Positions 39,610 to 48,721 of a stretch of DNA of 64,000 nucleotides are shown here, in pieces. The DNA is from Leishmania infantum JPCM5 (lineage: Eukaryota > Euglenozoa > Kinetoplastea > Trypanosomatida > Trypanosomatidae): the NCBI RefSeq assembly GCF_000002875.2, contig NC_009418.2, forward strand, positions 852,130 to 916,129. Reading direction: 5' to 3'. The translations under genes were made by a program, and so were the position numbers. The notes below the pieces were generated by a model. That model saw nothing but the letters and a program-made list of their open reading frames with translations. It did not search any database and was not told the DNA's origin. How positions within the stretch are numbered: the stretch's first letter is position 1; the number at the start of each line of letters is the position of its first letter.

Positions 39610-40850
39610 TGCGCTGGAGGCGAGTACTCCTCTGGATGACGTGGCAGCTCTTGTTGTGATGATCTCCGCACGTGCCTATGGTTCTGTTGATTTGTTTGTC
39701 CTCGCACCACCACGGCGATTCGCGTGCGAGTAAACCAAAGAAAAAGAGAAAAAGAAATGCGTGGGAGAGGGTCTCGTTTCTCCTCGGTTCCAGCTTTTCC
39801 TCTAACGCTGCGCAACTACCAGTTGTTTGCCTTTGGCGTTGCTCTTCTTCTCATGGTTGTGCGCAGGTGTCAACAAGCGACCTGACGCCAGCTGTGGAAG
39901 AACACGTGGCGGCGTAAGAAACCCAAGGAAATCGGTAGAAGAGTAGAGGGGGCGCAGAAGGAGCGATGGCTATCGGCGAACAGAGAGAGAGCAAAAGAAG
40001 GTGCATGCGGCTGGTTGCATCCGCAAGTGCAGCATGTGGGAGTCGGAGGGGGGGAGGAGGGGCATCCACATACACACAGAAGAATTGCAAAGCGCCTTCC
40101 ATGGAAGAAGGCAGTGCGGTGCCAAGTCCTCTCATGTAAACACATGGCGCACATCATCTACCGCGCAGTGAGGACGCTCCTTTTTTTTTCTTTTGCCGTA
40201 TGTACGCTGTCATTTAACACGCTTGCGAGGCTTTCCTAGAAGTGCGCGTGCACCTCGAGTGTGGACGCAGCGTGCACAGAGACTCACCCATCACCTATAT
40301 GAGTTGCGAGGATTCCCGCAAGATGTCCGTGTTGCGCCATCCCCACGTTCGCGCAAACTAGCTCGTGCGTCAGCTGTGATGCTTATCTGACGTTTCTTTT
40401 GGAGCGCCGCGTTATCCCCGTACCCACCCACACACACTGAAGCACAACAAAGAAGAGAATGGGGGAGGGAGGAAATGAACAAGGAAATGAGCGGAGAAAA
40501 CGATCCGTTGCATAGCCAGACGTCTCGCGTGTTATTGGTGTGTCTCATCTCCACTGCTCATCGACAGCACGGCGGTGAAGGTTTCTTTCGTTTTTTTTAG
40601 TGTTTGTGTGTGTGTGTGTGTGCGTGTATGAGAGGAGGAGGTTTCGTGGAAGTCGGCTGTCTTGGTCATCTGCGCCTTGTTTTCCGTTTTTTTTTGTTTG
40701 GGGGAGGGGGTCGCACATTGTTCTCTCCACTATTAGCCAGCGCGCATCCGCCGCCTATCGGCCAACGTCTTCTCGCGCAACGCACACTCCATGTCTCTGA
40801 CGGCCCCACCTCACGCGCGCGTACGCAGCGGTCCTTCTGACCTTTACGCA
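39610..40850 (-). other. Intergenic region (AP-2 sigma acceptor; 3' UTR of AsnRS)
   Basis: Contains the pyrimidine tract for AP-2 sigma and a GT repeat at 40605-40628, followed by T-rich runs on the + strand. No gene seen. Confidence 0.6.
40605..40628. repeat. GT/AC dinucleotide microsatellite
   Basis: Near-perfect GT tract about 220 bp downstream of the AsnRS stop, in its presumed 3' UTR. Confidence 0.85.
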
Positions 40851-42854
40851 CTACGGCTTGCAGCGGCCCATGTAACGGGGGTACAGGCATGCGTCCTTCA
40901 CGCTATCGAGGTTCAGCATCCACACCAGCAGACGCTCAACACCGAGGCCAAAGCCGCCGTGCGGGGCACCGCCGTAGCGGCGCTGGTCCGTGTACCAGTA
41001 GTACGTGGACGCATCCAGACCCTCGCGCTTGTACGCGTCGAGCAGCTCGTCGTACTTGTACATACGCATCGAGCCACCAAGCACCTCGCCAATGCCGGGC
41101 GCCAGGACGTCGACCGACTCCGTCAGCGTCGGGTCATCAGGGTCACGCTGCATGTAAAAAGACTTCATGCTGGCAGGGAAGTGCGTCATAAACACAAACT
41201 CGCCCAGCTTGGCCACCATCGCGCGTTCCGGCTGATCAGTGATGTCCTCCCCGAACTCGAAAGGCTTGCCTGTCTCGGTGTTCAAGATGCCGTTCTCGTT
41301 GCAGAACTGGATCGCGTCAGCGTAGCGGAGGCGGCGGAAAGGGCGTTTCGGCGTGAACTTGTAGTTGGCGGGGTCGCGCACGTTTCCGTTGGGGTCGATG
41401 AGCTGGCTGGGGTTCAGCATGGCAACCAAGTCGCCGACGCGCTCGATGACGGTGCGGATGACGGTGCAGAACATGCCCTCCAGGTGATTCAAAAGATCTT
41501 CAAAGGAGCACACGTCGTACTCGGCCTCCAGGTGCGTGAACTCGCTGAGGTGGCGCTTCGTCTTGGACCTCTCCGCGCGGTAGCTCGGCATGCAGCAGTA
41601 CACGTTGCCCAGCGACGCCGTCACGCTTTCAAGGTAAAGCTGCGACGACTGCGTCAAGTACGCCTTCTCGCCGTAGTACAGGACCTCGAACAGGGTCGAG
41701 CCGCCCTCCACCTGCGTCTGCACCAGCGTCGGCGGCGTCACCTCGTAGTACTGGTGCGACCAGAAGTGCTCGCGGAACACGCGCAACAGCTCGTGCCGGA
41801 CCTTTAGCACAGACGACGCCAGCGTGCCGCGCACCACAACGTGGCGCTGGTCGTACAGTTTGTCAACGGAGCTCTCAGCCGTGATGACCGTCTCAATCGT
41901 ACCGTCGGAGTCACCAACGACAGCGTACTCGTTCACGTGCAGCTCCATCGGCGGCTGCAGCTCCGACTTCGCTTTCGGCTCGTGACGCAGGGTCCCGCGA
42001 ATGGCGACGCACGATTCGCGGTGGAAGGGCTCCGTGGAGCCGTCAAAGACGCACTGGATGAAGCCCGTGCCATCGCGCAGCACCACAAAGGACATGCGAG
42101 ACTGGTGGCGCACGCGGTGGGCCCAACCAACGACGTAGACGCAGGCGCCCTCTTTGTGCGACGGCAGCTCGCCAATTGGGGAGCGCGGTAGCCCCTGCGC
42201 AACATCCTTGAAGTTCGAGTTCTGCCGGCACGACTCTACCTCCTTCTTCGGCATAGCAGCGGCTTCCTTCTTCGCGGCTGCCGGCTTCGCCTCCACGATA
42301 ACGTCCTTGATCAACCCCGGAACCTGCCTCTCCAGCGCCGCGCGCACGTGCTCCACGTCGGCCCAGCGCAGGGCCGCCACACGGCGCATCTGGCCAAGCA
42401 TCATGTTCGGGTTCTTGTCCCACTTCGTCTTGAGCGCGGCCACGTCCTCAGCGACGAGGGCCGCGGCAACTGCCTTCTCCACGTCCTCCCGCGACACCGT
42501 CACCCCGACGCCGCACTCCGCCAGCATGGCCGCCGTGTCCACCACATCACTCCCGGCCGCGTTTACAAACCTGATGGCGGCGTCGACCTTCTGCGTGCTG
42601 TCGAGTTTGCCGTCAAGGATGAAGGCGGTCACGGGATCGCGGTGCTCAGGCTTCTTCACCTTTGTCCACACGTTGAACAGCATGACCTTCTGCTCACGAG
42701 GAGAAGCTTCATCGATGCTGTGCTGCGCGAAGAAGGCCAGCACATCGGCAACGCGTTCCGGCTTGCTGGACAGGTCTTTGGCGCCCCTGTCGTCAAGGCC
42801 AACAACAGCTTTGAGCTGCGCAACGGCAGCGGTGCGCTGCTGCTCGTTCTCCAT
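40851..42854 (-). CDS. Asparaginyl-tRNA synthetase (class II) with GlnRS-type N-terminal domain
   Basis: 667 residues from the ATG at 42854 (MENEQQRTAAVAQ). Residues about 205-330 form the OB-fold anticodon-binding domain (CVYVVGWAHRVRHQSRMSFV, then RDGTGFIQCVFDG). The class II core follows: motif 2 region YRAERSKTKRHLSEFTHLEA and motif 3 GLGVERLLVWML, ending LYPRYMGRCKP. The group is AsnRS rather than AspRS from the overall pattern. It charges tRNA-Asn in the cytosol. Residues about 1-190 do not belong to AsnRS. They match the N-terminal domain of eukaryotic glutaminyl-tRNA synthetase (GKLDSTQKVDAAIRFVNAAG, then AECGVGVTVSREDVEKAVAA), followed by a Lys/Ala linker (VEAKPAAAKKEAAAMPKKE). The frame stays open 251 codons upstream, possibly allowing a longer form. 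I chose the ATG after the strong pyrimidine tract and the CTGCAG acceptor. Confidence 0.93.
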   Translation of the reverse strand: MENEQQRTAAVAQLKAVVGLDDRGAKDLSSKPERVADVLAFFAQHSIDEASPREQKVMLFNVWTKVKKPEHRDPVTAFILDGKLDSTQKVDAAIRFVNAAGSDVVDTAAMLAECGVGVTVSREDVEKAVAAALVAEDVAALKTKWDKNPNMMLGQMRRVAALRWADVEHVRAALERQVPGLIKDVIVEAKPAAAKKEAAAMPKKEVESCRQNSNFKDVAQGLPRSPIGELPSHKEGACVYVVGWAHRVRHQSRMSFVVLRDGTGFIQCVFDGSTEPFHRESCVAIRGTLRHEPKAKSELQPPMELHVNEYAVVGDSDGTIETVITAESSVDKLYDQRHVVVRGTLASSVLKVRHELLRVFREHFWSHQYYEVTPPTLVQTQVEGGSTLFEVLYYGEKAYLTQSSQLYLESVTASLGNVYCCMPSYRAERSKTKRHLSEFTHLEAEYDVCSFEDLLNHLEGMFCTVIRTVIERVGDLVAMLNPSQLIDPNGNVRDPANYKFTPKRPFRRLRYADAIQFCNENGILNTETGKPFEFGEDITDQPERAMVAKLGEFVFMTHFPASMKSFYMQRDPDDPTLTESVDVLAPGIGEVLGGSMRMYKYDELLDAYKREGLDASTYYWYTDQRRYGGAPHGGFGLGVERLLVWMLNLDSVKDACLYPRYMGRCKP

Positions 42855-42936
42855 GGTGCGTTCTGATTCCGCCCGTGGGCCTTTCGAGCCCGATGCCTTA
42901 AAGAGTAACACGGAGTGTAGCTGAATAGCTATTGTT

Positions 42937-43095
42937 CTGCAGGGCGTGTGCAGCGGCAGACGCGGTGATCGGTGGTGGTGGTGAGGGGGCAGGGTCCGAC
43001 GGTGACGCAGCAGGCAGAGCGGCAACGCCAGAGAGAAGAAAGGGCAGCGGGAGAGAGTAGTGCAAGAGGACCAGTGTTGACGAAGAGAAGACGGA
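42937..43095 (-). promoter_or_regulatory. Probable trans-splice acceptor for AsnRS
   Basis: The minus strand from 43095 is strongly pyrimidine-rich (for instance CTACTCTCTCCCGCTGCCCT) and reaches CCTGCAG with the AG at 42938-42937, about 82 nt before the ATG at 42854. Confidence 0.45.
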
Positions 43096-43876
43096 AGAGA
43101 CGAGGCGGCCGTCAGAACTAGCGCTGATGAGGAAGATGCGCAGGTGCCCGTGCGCAAACCTCGATCACGCCACGGCAAGGAGGTCGCCGGTAGTGGTGGC
43201 TCTAAAGAGACGGGTACCAGAACTGAGCAACTGAGCTCTGTGAACCCGCGACCGGGTGCAAGAGGCGGTGACGTCGTTGCAAAAGAGGGCGCCTCGTCCA
43301 CCGCCGGCCGGACACTACTTGCCATCATCGGGGAAGCAAGCGCATGCGGCTTTTCCGTGATCATCGCCAGATTCACCTGTATTGTCGTCTGCCAGCCCGG
43401 CGCCTCCTTTTCGGGCATCGTCAGCTTCGCCACCACCCACAACGCCCGCCACATGCCCACAGAAAACATCCGCTGTCTCGCAGCGTGGTGCATTCGCAGC
43501 CTCGCCAAGGCCTTGGCATGCATTCGTCGCAAGCAGCTTACACGTGCCCGATGTGCCGCAGTCTGAAATGTGTGTCGGTGGGGAAGCGAGGGGAGGGAGA
43601 TGGGCACTCGTGTGGCTGGAAACGTTTTTGTAGCCTTTTCCCGTGAACCACGTTCTCACCTTCCACCGCGCTCTTCCACTAGAGCGCACACAGGGTGAGA
43701 ACAGCGCGAAATTAGAACTCAGAAGAAAAAAAGACAGCTGGAAGGGGTCGACCTCCGTCAGCCGTGCTTGATCCACTTGTTGCGTCGCCCCTCTCCCCGC
43801 ACCCGTCCCTCGGTGGCAACAACGCGAGAAAGCGAGACGGTTTGCATCACAAGGCAAAAAAAAATATGTGTGTGCA

Positions 43877-43909
43877 CATATATGTACATATATATATATA
43901 TGTATGTAT
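43877..43909. repeat. TA-rich palindromic microsatellite
   Basis: Alternating purine-pyrimidine run CATATATGTACATATATATA continuing to TGTATGTAT. It is self-complementary and could form a hairpin in the RNA. Confidence 0.8.
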
Positions 43910-44656
43910 TGAACAGCAGTGCAGTGGGAAAGAAGTGTCTGCCGGAGAACAGTGCATTAACACAAGCGCGCCCTCACAGCGGATTACGCGGGAGGACGGG
44001 GGAAGGGAGCCTTGAGCGCCCCAAAAACATCAACCGTAGGAGCCCGCGCACCCTCAAAGGGGCACATGGGAACAGGTCCCTCTGCCTTGACCGATCACGC
44101 TTGACAAACCCTTCCGGTGATTCGCGCCTTCGCGTAAAAAGCCGGAAAGAGACTGTCCCCACCCCCCCACCCCGCGGCATCTTGCAGCAAGCGGCGTTGA
44201 ACGAAGAAGCAACAGCGTGGGAAGAGGGGGTGGGGTCACCGTGAATACCCGCCTCTCCATTCCTCTTTTCGACACTATCTTTGGTGTCTAGAGCATCTCC
44301 ACACCCCCATTTGATGACGCTGTACATCAGCCGCTTTTGCGTAGACGCAACACGGAGCCCGCAGATAACGCACACATCGCCCGACTGCCCACACCTCGGC
44401 AAGCGCACACGCGCATGGAAGTGGGAGAGCGAAAAAGGGAAAGACGCGTCGGCAAATTCCAAAGGGAGAAGCGAAACGGAAAGGCGAAAGCGACGCGCAC
44501 ACAAGTGCACGAATGTCATGGGAGCCGGGCACCAACAACACACATGCATGTACAATGTGCGAGCAAAGGCAAAACCTGCATTTCGCTGCGCTTTCCTATC
44601 CTCCTGAAGTCTGCCCTCTCACCAGATTCTTTACGCATAGCAACTCTTCGAGGGGA

Positions 44657-45277
44657 TCATGAGAGCAGCTCCGGCCGGTCGTAGCGTGGGTACGACGTCC
44701 AGTCGAGCGCCGTCGTCCCGTTCATCACACGCCTACACGCAGCTTCCAGATGGGCAAGCTGGAGCTCGCGCTGCGCCACCAGGATACTCTGCATTGCCTG
44801 GGCCATCTCCTGTCGCTCGCCAAGTTCCCATTCCTGCAAGTCGGCACGGTTCTCCCACTCCCACAGCCTCAGCTGATTCTCTTCGGCATTGACAGTCCCG
44901 ACTGCCGCAGTGAGGCTGCCATTGAGGGCCTCCGTCGATTGGACCACAGGCAGCACAGACACCGTTGTTCCTGCCCTGTACCGATAGGTGTACCGCGTAG
45001 GACGCGGCTCCGTAGGGCCTGCATTGTTGCTTTTTCGTGCGTCCTCTCGCCACCACTCTACCGCCAACTCGTCAGCACACACGATGCTGAGCTCCGCCCA
45101 CTCGTTATTCTCCAGCGCACATATTGAGCCGCGCCTGTATCGCTCTTCTCGTAGCAGCGCGCAGCGCTGACCGTACTGACGCTGCTTCTCGGAGCCTTGT
45201 GCTGCCAAGCTGGAGCAGGACAGGGTTGTGATTGATGACCCTGCGCGCCCATGGTAAGTGTGGTGGATGTGAGACAT
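44657..45277 (-). CDS. Hypothetical protein, C-terminal helical region
   Basis: 206 residues from the ATG at 45277 (MSHIHHTYHGRAG). The frame is open 33 codons further to a GTG at 45376, but a pyrimidine tract (about 45400-45377, minus) lies there, so the ATG at 45277 is the likely start. Residues about 45-60 and 65-85 are basic-helical and mixed. The C-terminal third is a long charged helix (about 145-190) with several Trp/Glu (NQLRLWEWENRADLQEWELG) and ends in TSYPRYDRPELLS. No family recognised, no signal peptide or membrane segment. Length, composition and the leader support a real gene. Confidence 0.7.
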   Translation of the reverse strand: MSHIHHTYHGRAGSSITTLSCSSLAAQGSEKQRQYGQRCALLREERYRRGSICALENNEWAELSIVCADELAVEWWREDARKSNNAGPTEPRPTRYTYRYRAGTTVSVLPVVQSTEALNGSLTAAVGTVNAEENQLRLWEWENRADLQEWELGERQEMAQAMQSILVAQRELQLAHLEAACRRVMNGTTALDWTSYPRYDRPELLS

Positions 45278-46171
45278 GCTTGATGCCCTCCCCCTCCTCC
45301 AGCCACCTCGAACATAGTGAAAGAATCGTGCAGCGGAGACCACGCGCTCGGCGAAGCCGCGGTGAAATGCACGCACAAAAGAAGAAAAAAAGGAAGGACG
45401 AGAAGGTGAAAGATGAGGGGTAAGGCAAGAGAGAGCATGGGTCGAACCAATCGACGGTGACCCAAAGCATCAAGAGACGGACAGCGGCGTATTGGTGTGT
45501 GCGCCGGGCCGCCAGCCTTCCGATGATACCGAGAAGAAGAAAAAGAAAGACACGCCGACACTTTCACGCGTCAGAGAAGCCATGCGTCCGGAAACGCACT
45601 CGTGTTTCGCATTACTTTCACGTGTTTTGGTGTTGCGCGTCCTTGTTGCGTGTCTGCCCCGCTCTTTGGGCCGTGGCGAGAGGGAGGGGGTGTGTAACGG
45701 TCACCCAAAACAAAGCCACAGGCGCGCAGACGCAGCGGAGGGAGGGGTCCGGTAAGTCAGCATCACAAGTAGATAACTGCGCGGGTGCCATCACTAAAGG
45801 AAGGGGGGCGATAAGCACAAAATATGCCAGCGTGCAGCAAGACAGAACTAACAACCACGCACACAAGAGAGGCGCAGAGCGACGGGGGGAGGGCAGGGGC
45901 AACTGCCTCTACAGAACATAGAGAGAGGAAGAGAAGGAACGGCAACCAGACGAGGGGGCAGGCGCGGACCTCGGACTCTCAAAGGCCGTTCCCCACCTGC
46001 ATCGATTCCATCGCAAACCAGAGGCACAGATAGGAGCAAAGAGGGCAAAAGATGAGCCGACAGGCGAAAAATGGACGAAATCAGACAAGAAACCCGAAAA
46101 CAACAACGAAAGAAGAGCACGCGAGAAATGAGCTGGCTGGAAACATCACGACAGCACGCCGACGCGCGATT

Positions 46172-46200
46172 GCACACACACACACACACACATACACACA
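46172..46200. repeat. CA/TG dinucleotide microsatellite
   Basis: CA units with one AT interruption, about 350 bp from SIDER-like copy B in the same presumed 3' UTR. Confidence 0.85.
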
Positions 46201-46551
46201 GAAAGGGGGAGCGCGGGAAGCATTACGGCGACAGTGCAAGTGGTTGAGGGAGCGGTGCGCAGCCAGCGCGCTCACAAGGTGTGAGTAAACGAGAAAGAAA
46301 AGTAGACATAAACAAGTGCGCGTACTCTCGAGAACAACAGGGGACGTGATACAGGCATAGCGATGAGTCTAAAGGCGGTGGAGAACAACAGAAGAGAGGG
46401 GGCGGCGCCAGTGTACCGACAAGCACACAAAGAAGACACCGTGCACGTGTGTGGGGATGCGATAGACCGCGCGCAGCATTGCTTTCTTTCGGCGGGTCCA
46501 TTCGGCCATACAGCACGAGCCAGGCTCCAGAGGAGCCTCGGCCCGTCACAA

Positions 46552-47066
46552 GCCCCCCCCCATCGCGCAGTGCGAAGCATCCCTAGAAACATGTGTTGCA
46601 TCGATGGGCCAGCTCAGCCATGCGAGAGCACGGCCACCCCCCGCTCTGCTCGTCGCCTCAAACTCTACCCGCCCCATCATGCAGGTCCCCACCTCTGGTG
46701 CATCCCTCGCGAGGTGGCTCGGGCTCCCCCCACCACACCAGTGGGCAGCGTGAGGGCCGGGGGGCGGGATGCGTTTCCAGTCGCGCCGACACCCTGCGTC
46801 CTCATAGGGTTCGCACAAGCTGTGCGTACTGGCGCAGGTCGCTCCGACGCCACGCCGTCCAGGACATCACCGCCGACACCAGCAGCGATGCATCCCTTTG
46901 ACTTTTCCACGTCGTAGGCACGCGACCCTATTACCACCAGAAGTGGTCTGGCATCTGGCAGGGATAGGGAGGAGGGGCTGCTTGGCTCACCCACGCAGAG
47001 TTGGGTAGTGGACCCTGTGAAACCGCGCACTATGAGGTGTTCCCCCCTCCCCCGTTATCGGGGTCT
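46552..47066. mobile_element. SIDER-like degenerate retroposon, copy B
   Basis: Second member of the pair described at 26163-26700, more diverged, with the same block order, for example CCCCATCATGCAGG, GGCAGCGTGAGGGC, GCGCCGACACCCTGC, GCCGTCCAGGAC, GGAGGGGCTGCTTGGCTC and TTATCGGGG. It lies in the presumed 3' UTR of the gene at 47426-48721, as copy A does for its own gene. Exact ends and orientation are not resolved. Confidence 0.7.
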
Positions 47067-47425
47067 AAGCACAATACTTGACAACAAAAACGAAGGGCGA
47101 GCCGGAAAGCCATGAAAGAGAGCCGCGGACCGTGCTGGTGTCTGAAGTCACGTTGATGATGATACTCGGCTATCAAGTCGTCGCCAGTTTTTGTTGTTGT
47201 TTTAGCGATTGCGAAGAAGATATTTAGTATGCGTCTCAGAGAAAAAGAAGTGCAGAGGGAGGTGGGTGCTGCCACACACACACACACGCATGAACGGAAG
47301 CATCGCACGAAGAGCAGCAGTTGAATTATTCCTCTCGCCTCATTCTCTGCTCGGGTGCGCACACCCAGGAGTATCGGCCGTACATGTTCCAGTTTCTCGG
47401 CACACTCACACGCCCCCCGCCCTCC

Positions 47426-48721
47426 TCAACAGGGTCTCTCATTCGCGTTCGGTTGTGGCACCGAAGAGAGCAGCTCGCGGGTGCGCTCTCGCAGCGAGAG
47501 ACTGCTTAATACGGCAGAGCTGGTGTTGTCAAAGGACGCATTCGAGCCACTCATGACGGAGGTGTCGTCCAATGGCGAGAATGGAATGCCACCTCTGTCA
47601 CTAGCCTTCATCTCCGAGAGGCGAGTGCGTGCTTTCTCCAGCTCTTCCTTCATCTTCGAGGCACGGGCGCGGTCGAGGAACGTCGCCTCCTGCACCGCAT
47701 GCAGCTTCGCCGTCAGCACAGCGCACTGCTTTTCTGTCGCGGAGGTCCGCTGCATAGCGGCGGCCTGCTCCAGCAGCAGCTGGTTGAGTTTGCGCTCGAG
47801 AGCCGCCACGGCGTGGTGAGTCTCGGAGGAGTGCGAAGAGCGTGGCGTGAGGTCGGCAGAGCGGGGAGTCGTTGACGCGCTCAGGCGGCCGCTGGTGCTG
47901 TTTGTGTTGCCGCGAGACGCGTTCAAAGTGGCACTATCCTTGGGCTTCTTCTGAGCAGCTGCGGCAGGCGAGAGGACGAGGGGTAGTGGAAGGCCGGCGT
48001 CGGTGTACGCATCCTCTTGAGACTTCTCGGCTGGCAGCATGCTGTGGTTGTCACCAAGAGGCACGCCCGTCCTCAGCAATGGTGTGGAAGTGTGGGACGC
48101 TGCCGCTGTCGGTAGCGGCACGTCCAAGTGCTTCTCCACGGGGACGGTATTCGCCTCGGCCGGGCTCGGCTGTGAGTGGATGGTCACAGAGGACTCCGTG
48201 CTAGAGCCGACCCCGCGGCCGCGCAGCATGTTGAGGCGTGTGACGAGCACATCCAAGTACTTCTGCCGCTCCGCCATGAGCTCCTGCTCCACCGCCGTCT
48301 TCTTACGCGCCATGTCGAGCAGTTTTCGCTGCAGGTTCATCAAGAGATACTCTTGCCGCTCCTCCAATGCATTCTCGACCTCTGTTTGCTGACTGCGCAT
48401 CTCCTTGATCCGCCTGCTCAGCGACTCTGTCTCGCTCTCCTCTTCCTTCAACAAAGTCTGGTATCGCTGCACCTCTTTTTCGGCGCCATCGAGGCGGCGG
48501 AACAGCTGGTTCGACACCTGCTCCTCCTTCATCTCAGCGTTCAGCACCGCGCGGACCGACTCCTCGCGCAGAGTCTCGATCTTCCTGATAAGATGCGACT
48601 CCTCCACCGTCAAAGAGTAGCTAGTGCTCTTGAGCGACACGTACTCGCGCCGCAGTCGCTCCATGGACATCTCATGCACCGGCGCCGGTGTGTCGCTGCG
48701 AGAGGCGGCCATCGTTGACAT
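47426..48721 (-). CDS. CCDC6-like coiled-coil protein
   Basis: 431 residues from an ATG at 48721. Residues about 19-167 form an uninterrupted coiled coil with the repeating pattern of the CCDC6 family: EEQVSNQLFRRLDGAEKEVQ followed by ALEERQEYLLMNLQRKLLDM and ELMAERQKYLDVLVTRLNML, each about one E-E-x-x-x-N-x-L-x-R/K-K/R-L unit. In animals these read EEEFISNTLFKKIQ and EQEALVNRLWKRMD. A Ser/Thr/Pro-rich middle (about 170-295) precedes a second coil (about 300-375), then a Ser-rich tail. CCDC6 in animals is a coiled-coil substrate of stress kinases, and its role in protists is unknown. Assignment to the family rests on the repeat pattern; a generic coiled coil is the alternative. An acceptor candidate (CTTCAG) lies near 48800. 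Confidence 0.72.
   Translation of the reverse strand: MSTMAASRSDTPAPVHEMSMERLRREYVSLKSTSYSLTVEESHLIRKIETLREESVRAVLNAEMKEEQVSNQLFRRLDGAEKEVQRYQTLLKEEESETESLSRRIKEMRSQQTEVENALEERQEYLLMNLQRKLLDMARKKTAVEQELMAERQKYLDVLVTRLNMLRGRGVGSSTESSVTIHSQPSPAEANTVPVEKHLDVPLPTAAASHTSTPLLRTGVPLGDNHSMLPAEKSQEDAYTDAGLPLPLVLSPAAAAQKKPKDSATLNASRGNTNSTSGRLSASTTPRSADLTPRSSHSSETHHAVAALERKLNQLLLEQAAAMQRTSATEKQCAVLTAKLHAVQEATFLDRARASKMKEELEKARTRLSEMKASDRGGIPFSPLDDTSVMSGSNASFDNTSSAVLSSLSLRERTRELLSSVPQPNANERPC

Larger units (their letters stand above)
42855..44656 (-). other. Intergenic region with open in-frame AsnRS extension
   Basis: Left part: AsnRS acceptor and the open upstream frame to 43607. Right part: 3' UTR of the gene ending at 44657, with a TA-rich palindromic repeat at 43877-43909. 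A minus frame at 43315-43857 begins with TTG and is not called. Confidence 0.55.
45278..47425 (-). other. Intergenic region with a SIDER-like element
   Basis: Right to left: 3' UTR of the CCDC6-like gene, SIDER-like copy B (47066-46552), a CA repeat at 46172-46200, and the acceptor for the gene at 44657-45277. No coding sequence seen. Confidence 0.6.

Noticed and set aside
43315..43857. Minus-strand 180-codon frame upstream of AsnRS
   Set aside because: TTG start, no acceptor, and the region overlaps the open AsnRS extension in another frame.
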